Shown: positions 8,413-16,422 of the stretch, piece by piece | Layout: each line of letters starts with the position of its first letter | Position numbering within the stretch: the first letter of the stretch is position 1 | Source: Prasinococcaceae sp. CCMP 1430 | Taxonomy: Eukaryota > Prasinodermophyta > Palmophyllophyceae > Prasinococcales > Prasinococcaceae | Reading direction: 5' to 3' | Assembly: GCA_013416795.1 (NCBI GenBank) | Contig: RQSC01000004.1 | Span: 125,474-143,134, forward strand | Length of the DNA: 17,661 nucleotides | Notes under the pieces: model-generated | The model's database searches: none | What the model was told of the DNA's origin: nothing | Seen by the model: the letters and a program-made list of their open reading frames with translations, nothing else | Translations under genes and position numbers: made by a program

Positions 8413-11400
8413 ATGGACCACTCAGCTGCCACCAGGGAGACAAACGTCGATGGCCTCGAGAACATGCTTGAATCGTCCAGGCAGCAAGGTGTGACGCGCG
8501 CACGCAAGCTGCACATGCTCGCGCTCAGACACGGACGGGCGCGCGGTTTCGCACGAGCTTGAGCGCGCCAACTCTTTCTCGCATCTCTCTCGCGGGTGCA
8601 CGCGGGCGGGATCGCGCGCGCCGCAGTGGGGACTCCCCGCGCGCATCCGCTGACGCTCGTGAGCGCTCGCCGCTCGGGCTTCCGAAACCAAACCAACCCC
8701 AAACTCACAAACCATGCTCCACCTCCCGACACACGCCGCCATGCGCTCCAAGCTCCGCGCAACGACACCGATGGCTCCCCTCCAAGCGAGGGGCGCAGCG
8801 CGACGTCGACTCAATTGGAGGCGCAGAGGACGTACTCGGCCCCGTCCTTCAGTGTCCACGGCTCGGGGGGGGCAGCGCCGCCAGCGTCGCTCGTGGATCC
8901 TTCGCTCGACAGAACCAAGGAAGTGGGCATACGAAAGGAGCGTCGCGCGAGCACGCTACAGGAGATCGAGGTATGGTCGGCGCGGTGTCAGCCCGTGGGC
9001 GCGTGTTCGTGATCGCGCTCGTGCCTGACGCTTACCTCAAACACCCCCTACATCGTCCCACCACTCCCCTTCTCCGCCCCCTCACAACCTATTCGCGTGC
9101 GCTCGATCAAACTACGTGCAATCTCAGCTGCGTCTGCAAGAGAGCGAGGCGTCGGTCTCTGCCAAAGGCGCGAGCCCGACTCCGTCAGGAGCGCCCGACT
9201 CGGTGCGCCGCTGGCGCAGCAAGGCAGCGATGGTCGGGAAGATCGCCGCGAGCCTTCAGGCGCTCTCGCACAGCGCGATGTCACGGCCCTTGCGGCGAGC
9301 TCCGACGATCAAGGAGGCGATCGACGCCATCCTCGACCGGCACGTGGGGACTACCGCCGTGAGCGCTGGCTCGATGAAAGACATCGCAGCCGCGGGGCGC
9401 ACTGTAGAGCAGGTGAGCTCAAGCCTTTTGCGCATCGACACTCGCACGCTCGAGCGCAGGATGACTCTAGGCCCACTTCAGGAGGCGTCCGCAGCAGAGG
9501 TCCAGGATGAGGCAGGCACCTCGGATGCCAGCGCGCCCCCCGAGAGCCGCGCCAACTGTGCCAAGAGCAAACACATTGCCATGAACACACCGCTGGACGC
9601 GTACAAACATCCCGATGGTCCGAACGCTGTTCTTCACCCGAGCGACGGCAGCAGGCACGTCATCGCGCTCGGGAAGGCGCTAATAGCCTCATTGGGGCGC
9701 ACCCTCGGGGACCCAGCGTTGCCGCTGACGGCCAGGGACAACGCGCGGGAAGCGTTGCGGGTGCACGCGGGCAGGGATGAAGAGGATCTGCGGAAGGTAC
9801 GCCGCAGCTGGCGACGCATGAACGACCCACGCGAGCGCGGGCGTGAGCGTGCTCGGAGCTTGCTGCGCACTCGCCTCGCGGAGCTGCGCTGACGCCCGCC
9901 CGTGACGTCGTCCCTCAATGACACCCTTTGTGCATGCGCGATCATTGTCAACCCGCTCCGACGCCCAACCTACGCGCGCTCAGGCGGAGGGTGTGGAGCC
10001 CGAGGTGTCCTCCGTGGCTCGCTTCCGCGCGGCGGTGTTCCGCTTCTGGGACGCCCCCGAGTCGAGCACCGCAGCGCTGTACGCCAGCATTTTGGTGCTG
10101 ACGCTGATATTGATCAGCACAGTGACTTTCATAATGAGCAGCGTGCCGCGCTATGAAGGCAGCCAAGCGCTCGAGGTCATCGAATGGGTGTGCGTGGTGC
10201 TCTTCACGATCGAGTACTTGTGCAAGCTCACGTGTGCCGAGCACACGTGGCGATTCGTGTGCGGTACGCTCAACCTCGTCGATCTAATCGCCATTGCGCC
10301 CTTCTGGCTGGAACTTGCGCTTGGTGGGGCGCTCGGGGGCACAGCATTCCTGCGAGTGGTGCGTCTGGTGCGCGTCTTCCGCGTTCTCAAGCTGGGTGGC
10401 CGCTTCGAGAAGATGCAAGTGGTAGCCAATGCCATGGCTGAGTCCTTCGATATGTTGGGTATGCTGGCATTCTTGTTGTTGCTCACCATGGTCATCTTCA
10501 GCAGCCTGGTCTACTACGCCGAGTACCGCCTTTCCCCTGACCCAAACTCCGAGTTCCATTCAATTCCGGCGTCTTTTTGGTGGTGCATCGTGACGCTCAT
10601 GACGGTGGGATACGGTGATTCGGTGCCCGTGACCCCCGTGGGGCAGGTGATTGCCGGCGCCACCATGGTGGCCTCCATAATAATCATGGCGCTGCCCATC
10701 TCGGTGATCGGCACAAACTTTACGCAGCAGTGGGTACTCTTCAAGGATCGACAGAGGCTCGCCTCGAGGCAGCGAACAGTGGGGCCGCAGCTCTCGAGGC
10801 TCGTGCGTCTGCTCTCGATGCACAATCTTGTGCTCGACGAGGTCATCGAGATTACGGATGCCAGCTCGTCCTCGTGCGCCGAGCAGCTCACAGACATCAA
10901 AAGAGCGACAGCAAAGGTGCGAGGGCAATGCTCCCACCGTGCCCCGCACACGCGTGTTTTCGCTAATGCATGCGAGCGCGTGCACGTCGAACCGCTGCTC
11001 TGCCGCTAACGCGAGCGCTGCTGGCCTAGGCTCTCGAGATCGCACGCGTGGCTCAGGCGCGCAGTGAGGATCCGGTCGCCGCGATTGGCGCGCGGTTGCA
11101 GAAGGACGTTCGATCCATCGACGGCAGCGCTGGGGTGAGCGAGTCAGGTGACCCAGCATCCAAAGGCAAGGTGATGGCCGCAGCCAAGGATGAGGGACGC
11201 GAAGCCAGAAGTGCGGAGCTGGATGCTGGTGATCCCAGCGGCGGCGCAGGTGCCCAGAGTGCCGACGCCGAAGGCGCTAAACTCGGGGGGGCAGATGTCA
11301 ATGTCGACGCAGCGCGCGCTTTCGCTGGCAATCTGCTCGCACGCCACGCTCTCATCGCGGAGGACTTGCTGCGTGTGGGCGAGCTTTTCGCAATGAATGA

Positions 11401-11870
11401 GCTGCTGCGCTCAGAGGATCTCTCCATGCTGCTGGACAACATGATGGCGAAGTTCAAAAGGCTGAAGTCACTGGCCGAAGAGGGCGTGTGCGTCGACCAT
11501 GACCTCGACACGCTGCTCGGCTATGTCGAGAGGCTGAAGGTACGCCAGGGCGCGTTTGCCCGCCCTGCCCCCCCTCGCCGCCCGCGCGCGCGCCACCACC
11601 TGTCCGCGCACTTGCGCGTGCTCGCACACGGCGTGGTCGCATTCATATGAGCGCCCACGACCCAGTGACTGACGCTTCGTCTGCATTCAGAAAATCCACA
11701 TGCCCGAAAACGTCCCAGGCACGCTCAGAGGAAGGCGATCGACCCTATTGGGCAAGACGTCTGACATGCGGAGGACCAAGTCGGACGTGGGCGCCAGGGG
11801 TTCGGTTGCGCGCACGCCCTCAGAGAGGTCGGAGGCGAGCGCGCAGTCGGCCCCAACGGGGATGGCATAG
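8413..11870 (+). CDS. Voltage-gated potassium channel (Kv-type), six exons, about 852 aa
   Basis: Proposed exons are 8413-8488, 8753-8970, 9128-9796, 9984-10916, 11057-11539 and 11691-11870 (TAG). The last four introns have GT/CAG ends and are all phase 0. The first junction is less certain: donor CAAG|GTGTGA and acceptor near 8752 fit in phase 1. The start ATG has G at -3 and +4. Exon 4 holds the channel core: S1 about 352-374, S2 384-404, S3 412-433 with an Asp, S4 with FLRVVRLVRVFRVLK (R445, R448, R451, R454, K457), S5 about 475-501, pore helix and selectivity filter TVGYGD (528-533), and S6 with ALPISVIGTNF. These make it a K+-selective, depolarisation-sensing membrane channel. The N-terminal 320 residues are hydrophilic and Ser/Ala/Arg-rich, with no recognisable T1/BTB domain. 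The C-terminus has a helical, coiled-coil-prone segment (RSEDLSMLLDNMMAKFKRL) and a basic Ser-rich tail. No cyclic-nucleotide-binding or ankyrin domain is visible. Confidence 0.85.
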
Positions 11871-12277
11871 AGCGGCAGCGATGCTTGGCTACACTGTGGG
11901 GCTCAGCCCGGCCGCTGGGCGCTCTCCAGCGCGAGCGCAAGCACGCGAACGCACGCGCGCTCCCCCACTCGTGCTCACTGCGGAGCCGTGAATAATGGCT
12001 GCGTTCGTCCCCCGCACAGGATCACAGCAATGGCTGCACCGCCGCTAGGAGGCAGAAGCCCCGACGCAAGTCATAGCAGCGCGAGCGCGCACGACGCGCC
12101 AGCTCGTGCCTCGCGTGTACAATTGCCTCTGTCGCAGGCCTGGAAGCTTTCACGAGGCACAAAGCAGCGCGAGTGCGCCGATCGAGCTCGGGGACTACTC
12201 AACACCTCAAAAGTGGGTGGCGGTGGTGCTGCGGGCGCGCGCGCGCGCGGACGCGCACTCTCGCCCCGTCCCGCGCT
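11871..12277. other. Convergent intergenic region (3' flanks of the K+ channel and DDA1-SAP genes)
   Basis: About 400 bp separate the stop codons of two converging genes. I see no gene. It contains a palindromic TGTACA at 12116-12121, followed by AATTG, which could serve as a UGUA-type 3'-processing element on either strand. Open frames here are not conserved-looking. Confidence 0.4.
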
Positions 12278-13148
12278 TCACTTTCGGGCCGCGCCACCGC
12301 TGGCACCGCCGACGCGCCCTTGCGCCGCGAGCAGACGGCGCGTGCAATCATTGCGCGTGCCGGCCTCCTTCAGCTCGCGCTCCTTGCACAGTGCCTTGAG
12401 CTGCGTGAGCGTTTTGCTCTTCAGAGTTGCCTCCGTGAGCACTGTGGGAGCGGCGCCGCCCGCCGCCGCGGCGCCCGCACTAGCAGGCCATGTGTGCACA
12501 CGCGCGCACATGATGCATCCGCGGCACCTTGTCAGCGCAACAGCGCGCCGAACGCGCGCGGACGCGCACCCGGCTCTCGTCCGTCCGCCGCGCGTGCGCC
12601 AGCTCCCGAGCGAGCGAGCGAGCGAGCGAGCGAGCGAGCCTACTGACAGACTGCGCTCGGAGCGGCTTCGCGCTCACTCACCGGCCTTTGCCCCTGTCGG
12701 CGGCCCGCTCGGCGGTCGTTGCGAGGCGCTTTGCGGGCTTCTGTCCCTCACCAGCGCTGGCGCTGCCGCCGCCGCTCGCACCCCCGCCCGCTGGCTGCTT
12801 GCCCTTCGCTGCGGTCTTGACACCTGCCGCGCGCGCGCGGGCGCTGGCGCTGCCGCCGGCACCGCTGCCGCCACTGTTATCCGCGCTCGCATGCTCGGCC
12901 CCCACCGCTGCCGCCGCGGCGCCACCTGCTCCGGCTGCCGCCTGCGCGGCCGCCCTGTCGGCGGCGCGCCTCTCCTCGCGCTCGCGCGCGCTCGCCGTGC
13001 GCTTCATCGTGAGCGTGCGGATGAGTATGTTGGTCGGGTCGGTGCGAATGGTCTGGCCGGGTGGCGGAGCCGTGTCATGGTCACACACGTAGAGCGCAGG
13101 GGCGCCCTGCACGCGGACGAGCGAGAGCGGGGGCGCGCGAGCGTGCAT
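12278..13148 (-). CDS. DDA1-like domain protein with C-terminal SAP domain, two exons (222 aa in this model)
   Basis: Exon 1 is 13148-12682 and exon 2 is 12479-12278 (TGA), joined by a 202-bp intron with donor CCG|GTGAGTGAG and acceptor ctgctag|T; both sides are phase 2. Exon 1 encodes ALYVCDHDTAPPPGQTIRTD then PTNILIRTL. The pattern PPxxQxIxTxxxNILxR is the core of DDA1, the small DET1/DDB1-associated subunit of CRL4-type ubiquitin ligases. A basic Ala/Gly/Ser-rich linker of about 100 residues follows. Exon 2 encodes TLTQLKALCKERELKEAG then TRNDCTRRLLA, a SAP domain, which usually binds AT-rich DNA or chromatin. DDA1 of animals and plants is about 100 residues and has no SAP domain. The usual DDA1 N-terminus is not found. 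Either the ATG at 13148 is the start, or exon 1 begins after gtccgcgtgcag (13107) with an upstream exon ending at the donor at 13437. The DDA1-like call rests on a motif and is inferred. Confidence 0.65.
12608..12639 (+). repeat. GAGC tetranucleotide microsatellite, eight copies
   Basis: Eight perfect GAGC units lie inside the intron of the DDA1-SAP gene (GCTC in transcript sense), about 40 bp downstream of the donor. An intronic position would tolerate length changes. Confidence 0.85.
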
Positions 13149-13825
13149 GATTTTGTACGTGGGCGGGTGGTCGCCGCGCGGAGGGGGTGCGCGGCGCGGC
13201 AGCGGGCGGTCGAGCGGCCGTGGCGCCGCGTCAAATCGCGGCCGCAGCCAGCGACGCAGGCGCGGCGCATGTCAGCTCCAGGTCCGGGCGATGTCCCGGG
13301 GCGGGGAAGGGCTTGCGCTGCTGACAAGACGTCCTCCCTCCCTCCCTCGCCTCCCCCCACACCCTCTCCCGGGGCAGCCTTGCGCGCGTCTCGCGCGGCC
13401 TCGTCGCCGCGCGGCGCCGCGCGGCACGCCCACTCACGCATCCCGCCGTGCGCCGTGTGGTCCCCCGCCGGCGCTGCGAGCGGCGCCGCGTCGGCCGGCG
13501 GAGCGGAGCGGTGCGCGCTCGTGCGCGCGCAAAAAAAAAAACTCGAAAGAAAGCGGCGGGAGACAGAGAAACAGGAGGGAAAGGGGGGAGAGAGAGTTTT
13601 CGGCGCCCCGTTCGAAAACGCAAAAACTCAAACGCAAACACCCACCGAGCTGAGCAGATGACCGGGTCTCGGTCGGGGTATTGATTGAGCTCTCCTGCCT
13701 GTGTCGACGGAGCAAGAGGGGTCGCGAGGCGTGGCGAACCCGACCTCGATCACCCAACCAACAAAAAGTTGAACCGAAGCGACCCGAGCTCGAATGAACA
13801 CCCGACGAGGGCCCGCCCCCCGGCA

Positions 13826-13854
13826 CTGGCTGGCTGGCTGGCCTGCCTGGCTGG
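13826..13854 (+). repeat. CTGG-based tandem repeat
   Basis: Four perfect CTGG units are followed by CCTG and more CTGG units (about seven units in all). It belongs to a wider stretch of related ctgact/ctggct words to about 13920. No function is apparent. Confidence 0.7.
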
Positions 13855-14198
13855 TGCATCTTCCGGCCGCTCTGACTGACTCACGGTGGGGTCCCGTGGG
13901 AACGGACTGGCTGACTGACGATTGAATTGATCGATGGCGCGCCTGCCTGACCGACAGCCCCGACCGACGCCAGCCTCTGCTGATGAGGAGCCCCTGATGA
14001 TTGTTTGGCCCTCCGACGACGAGGCGCGCCGCTCCGCCGGCGGAAGCGCATGACCGCACCCCACCGCTGACCCAATATTCGGGAAAAGGGGGAGAACTGG
14101 CTGAGCCGAGCTGATGAGCGGAGCTGACTGGATGGAGCTGCAGCTGCAGCTGGAGCTGTTGCCGAGGCGCCGGGTGCACCGATGGGGGCAAGCGCCCA

Positions 14199-14243
14199 TT
14201 TTGGCTTTGGCTTTGGCTTTGTTGGCTTTGGCTTTGGCTTTGG
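14199..14243 (+). repeat. TTTGGC hexamer tandem repeat
   Basis: Three TTTGGC units, a short TTTG interruption, then three more units. On the other strand a six-base period would read as alternating Lys-Pro, but no gene covers it. It lies about 170 bp downstream of the racemase stop codon. Confidence 0.75.
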
Positions 14244-14253
14244 GCGCGCGCGC

Positions 14254-14295
14254 GTGGGTGGGTGGGTGCGGTGGTGGCGGTGTGGGGGTGGTGTA
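14254..14295 (+). repeat. GGGT/GGTGG repeat with quadruplex potential
   Basis: Runs GGG T GGG T GGG, then GGTGG units and GGGGG, immediately follow a (CG)n stretch. Four G-runs on one strand within about 40 bp meet the loose quadruplex pattern. It is intergenic. Confidence 0.5.
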
Positions 14296-14414
14296 GCGCT
14301 GAGCATGCTCGACTTGCTGGCCGGGTACTGGAGAGCCAAGTGGCTCGACGATGATAATGAAATAATAATTAATTGGTACACAGTAGTACTACAGTAGTCG
14401 CGATCGTCGCTCGA

Positions 14415-14892
14415 CTAGTAGGTGGTGCGCGTGCCCTCCATGAACTCGGGCAGGCGCGCCACGTCCACGTTGCCGCCGCACAGGATGACCCCCACGCGCC
14501 TGCACCCCGCCAGCCGCGGGCAGGAGCCCCAGCCGCGCGCCATCACGGCCGCCAGCCCCACCGCGCCCGACGGCTCCACGGCGACCTTGAGCTGCTCGTA
14601 CACCGCGCGCATCGCCTGGCGGATCTCCTGCTCGGTGACGGTGACCACCTCGTCCACGAGGTCGCGCACGACGGGCCACGTCTGGTCGCCGAGGCGCGCC
14701 TGCGATCGATTTTTGTGTTTGGGGGGTCAGCCAGCCTGACGGCTCTCTCTTTTGCCGAGGGCGAGGGGCGCAGCAGAGCGGGCGTGGCGCCGTCGCGCGC
14801 GCACCTGCAGGCCGTCGGCGATGGTCTGCGTCTTGTCGAGGTTTGTCAAGAGTTCGTTGGCGGCCTTGCACGCGTGCACGTCCGCGACGCCG
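14415..14892 (-). CDS. Serine racemase / threonine dehydratase-type PLP enzyme, C-terminal two exons only
   Basis: Exon A is 14892-14805 and exon B is 14699-14415 (TAG), joined by a 105-bp intron (CTGCAG|GTGCGC to gatcgcag|GCG, phase 0). The spliced protein reads DKTQTIADGLQ | ARLGDQTWPVVRDLVDE, then VVTVTEQEIRQAM, VEPSGAVGLAAVM and VGVILCGGNVD. The order TIADGL, VTEQEI, EPSGAVGLAA and GGNVD is the C-terminal half of the fold-type II PLP family of serine racemase and threonine/serine dehydratase. These enzymes racemise serine or deaminate Ser/Thr. The residue before GGNVD is Cys; in serine racemase it is usually Ser and in mammalian serine dehydratase Cys, and it contacts the PLP ring nitrogen. 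The N-terminal half, including the PLP lysine and the SxGNHAQ loop, is absent because the sequence meets an N at 14893. The gene is therefore partial here. Confidence 0.8.
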
Positions 14893-14893
14893 N
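14893..14893. other. Single ambiguous base (N), probable collapsed assembly gap
   Basis: The only N in the window lies exactly where a Gly-rich zinc-finger reading frame and a serine-racemase-like frame meet, in different frames. Both proteins lose their expected continuation at this point, so the base probably stands for missing sequence rather than one unread nucleotide. Confidence 0.7.
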
Positions 14894-15162
14894 CCGTAGT
14901 CCTGGCCGCCGCCGTAGCCACCGCCGCCGTAGCCATCACCGCCCTGGGGCGGTGCAGCACCGGCGCCCTCGGGGCGCGGCGTCTGGCAGCGGAAGCAGTT
15001 GCTCTTGGACGCGAACACGTTGGCGCCGCAGCTCGGGCACGTCCAGTCGCCGGGGCGAACGTTGCCGCGGCCGCCGCCGAAGCCGCCGCCGGCCGGGCCC
15101 TCGCCAGCGCGCCTCCGTTTGGGGTGGTTATTTAGGGTAAGAAACTGGTAAATAGGGTCCAC
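14894..15162 (-). CDS. RanBP2-type zinc-finger, glycine-rich (probable RNA-binding) protein, partial exon
   Basis: The frame contains GFGGGRG, then RPGDWTCPSCGANVFASK and NCFRCQTPRPEG, then a GGYGGGQDY-type tail. The spacing W-x-C-x2-C-x10-C-x2-C and the 'GDW...N.F....C..C' pattern define a RanBP2-type zinc finger. Such fingers, next to RGG/YGG-rich segments (as in FET proteins and many algal zinc-finger proteins), usually bind single-stranded RNA. There is no in-frame ATG between the zinc finger and the upstream TGA near 15180, so the exon probably begins at a splice acceptor; AG at 15114-15113 after a ctaaataac branch-like sequence is a candidate. The 3' side is cut off at the N at 14893. 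Both ends of the gene are therefore missing or unresolved. Confidence 0.65.
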
Positions 15163-15368
15163 AAACGTTTTCCATCCCCATCACATCATTATGCATCAGC
15201 GCAGCTCCAGCTCACGCGACGCGTCGTGGAACCATAGAACCGGAGTGCGGAGTGTGGAACCCGGTTCACGGCCGCGCACTCGCTTAATGATAGGGATTGT
15301 CGTGCGGAGTGCGCGGTCGGATTCCGCGTCGTTTGGCGGTCTGCGAGTGGGGGTTCCGCGGGCGCGGC

Positions 15369-15428
15369 GGCTGCGCCGGCCTGCGCGGCGGCTGCGCGGC
15401 TGGCTGCGCGGCTGCGCGGCTGCGCGAC
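15369..15428 (+). repeat. CTGCGCGG imperfect tandem repeat
   Basis: About six copies of an 8-11 bp unit based on GGCTGCGCGG, with small length changes between copies. It is intergenic and may be a decayed minisatellite. Confidence 0.6.
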
Positions 15429-16292
15429 GACTCAGGAACAGAGAGCGCGCGCGCTGCTTTGACTGCTCCTGACGCCCTGTGCGCGCTTCGTGCTCGGCTT
15501 CTGACGAAAACGCGCTCGCGCGCAGGAGTGCAGCAGCAGGGCGGTAGCAGCAGGCACGGCGGAAGCAGGGGGGTAAACACACACGCTGCGGGCGGCTCGG
15601 GCGCAGCCAAGGTCGGGGATGCGGCACCAATGCAATGAGAAGGAGGTGCGCGCGTGGCCGGCGTGTAGGCGCTCGCACGACCGCGGGCGCGAGGAGGCTG
15701 CGCGCGCCTACGGCCGCACGCGTTCGACTCCTGCTCCCGCCCAGGGTCCCACACCGTGTGCGCCCTGCGTATCTTAAGAATACCTCAGGACACGACACGA
15801 CAGCAGCGCGCGACCGACACCGAGGCCAGCGCGACCAGGCAATGCGCGCGCGCGCGCGCTGGCGTGCGCCACTGCGAAATGGCGTGTTGTTACAGACTCG
15901 CGCGCTACGCGCGGATGTGCTTGGTGCGAAGGAAATGGCGTGCCGTAGTCGCGGCGTCGCGGCCGCGCACGCACTGCCGTGCGTGTAGACGCGGGCGCAC
16001 CGCGGTACAGACGTGCTCCGTGATCGTCACCAATACTTGGACAAGGGTACAGGCAGCATGTGCGAGGTGCCCCACTCACCAGAATCCGATGGGGGTACCG
16101 CTGCTGTGTAGAGTACTAGAGCTACAAGCAAACAACGAAGAGACAGAGAGAAAGAGAAGGGGCCAGCCCTCCTGAGTGGTCAGCGAGCCAGTGCTGCACC
16201 GGGGAACCGTGGGGAAGTCCCGACCGAGGGTACTTGGCCGCTGAAATGCTTGGGCGCCGACGGATCGGTGGTGCGGCGGCGGCCGCATGATA

Positions 16293-16333
16293 TGGTACAA
16301 CAATTGCCTTTGGTACAGACAACATCTGGTACA
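16293..16333 (-). promoter_or_regulatory. Triple UGUACCA motif in the 3' flank of the TFIIS-like gene
   Basis: TGGTACA occurs at 16293-16299, 16311-16317 and 16327-16333, which reads UGUACCA three times in the minus-strand transcript, about 90-130 bases beyond the stop. The same heptamer lies 35 bases beyond the racemase stop (14374-14380). UGUA is the known binding core of cleavage factor I in eukaryotic 3'-end formation, so a polyadenylation role is possible but unproven. Confidence 0.3.
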
Positions 16334-16422
16334 AACATGTGTTGATGAGGAGGTAGATGGAGAAGAAAGGGCATGCACAGGATGGCGGCACCCCCCTCAC
16401 ACATGATGAGCTGCGGCGCAGC

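Larger units (their letters stand above)
13149..14414. other. Intergenic, low-complexity region upstream of the DDA1-SAP gene and downstream of the racemase gene
   Basis: I see no supported gene. A strong donor-like GTGAGT on the minus strand at 13437-13436 and an A-run (13531-13541) with a CT-rich minus-strand stretch (13560-13660) suggest a 5' leader, upstream exon or promoter of the DDA1-SAP gene. Farther right are CTGG (13826-13854), CAGCTG (14138-14158), TTTGGC (14199-14243) and GGGT (14254-14295) repeats, then an AT-rich stretch (14349-14397) just beyond the racemase stop, probably its 3' untranslated region. Long open frames here read as simple-repeat peptides. Confidence 0.45.
15163..16422. 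other. Intergenic region between the zinc-finger exon and the TFIIS-like gene
   Basis: About 1.26 kb without a supported gene. It may contain upstream exons or the promoter of the zinc-finger gene, but I could not identify any. It includes a CTGCGCGG repeat cluster (15369-15428) and the 3' flank of the TFIIS-like gene. In that flank GGTACA (UGUACC in the transcript sense) occurs repeatedly at 16004, 16046, 16294, 16312 and 16328. Open frames are Arg/Ala/Pro-rich and unconvincing. Confidence 0.4.

Noticed and set aside
7863-8768. Minus-strand open frame of 301 codons between SCYL2 and the K+ channel gene
   Set aside because: It overlaps the first channel exon antisense and covers a G-rich tract; its composition (Pro/Arg/Ala/Ser) shows no domain.
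9116-9892. Separate gene ending at the TGA at 9890-9892 upstream of the channel
   Set aside because: A donor AAG|GTACGC at 9797 and acceptor CTCAG at 9983 join in phase 0 to the channel exon, so this is better read as exon 3 of the channel gene with the stop lying in the intron.
9918-9983. Channel start at the ATG at 9918
   Set aside because: The ATG lies in the predicted intron, and upstream exons join in phase; it remains a possible alternative start if RNA data show it.
11988-13661. Long plus-strand open frame (557 codons) across the DDA1-SAP locus
   Set aside because: It is antisense to two exons with recognisable domains and a consensus intron, its product is Arg/Ala/Pro-rich, and it reads through the intron. 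GC-rich DNA yields such frames by chance.
13881-14381. Minus-strand frame with a Lys-Pro repeat (TTTGGC array read in reverse)
   Set aside because: The repeat peptide comes from a simple DNA repeat in an intergenic region with no flanking conserved sequence or splice support.
14389-15162. Single 257-residue zinc-finger protein running through the N
   Set aside because: After the N the frame is Arg-rich nonsense, and the real coding frame there is the racemase in another frame.
15196-15798. Minus-strand frame of 200 codons upstream of the zinc-finger exon
   Set aside because: The composition is Arg/Ala/Pro/Ser-rich without a domain, and it spans a CTGCGCGG repeat; there is no evidence that it is an upstream exon.
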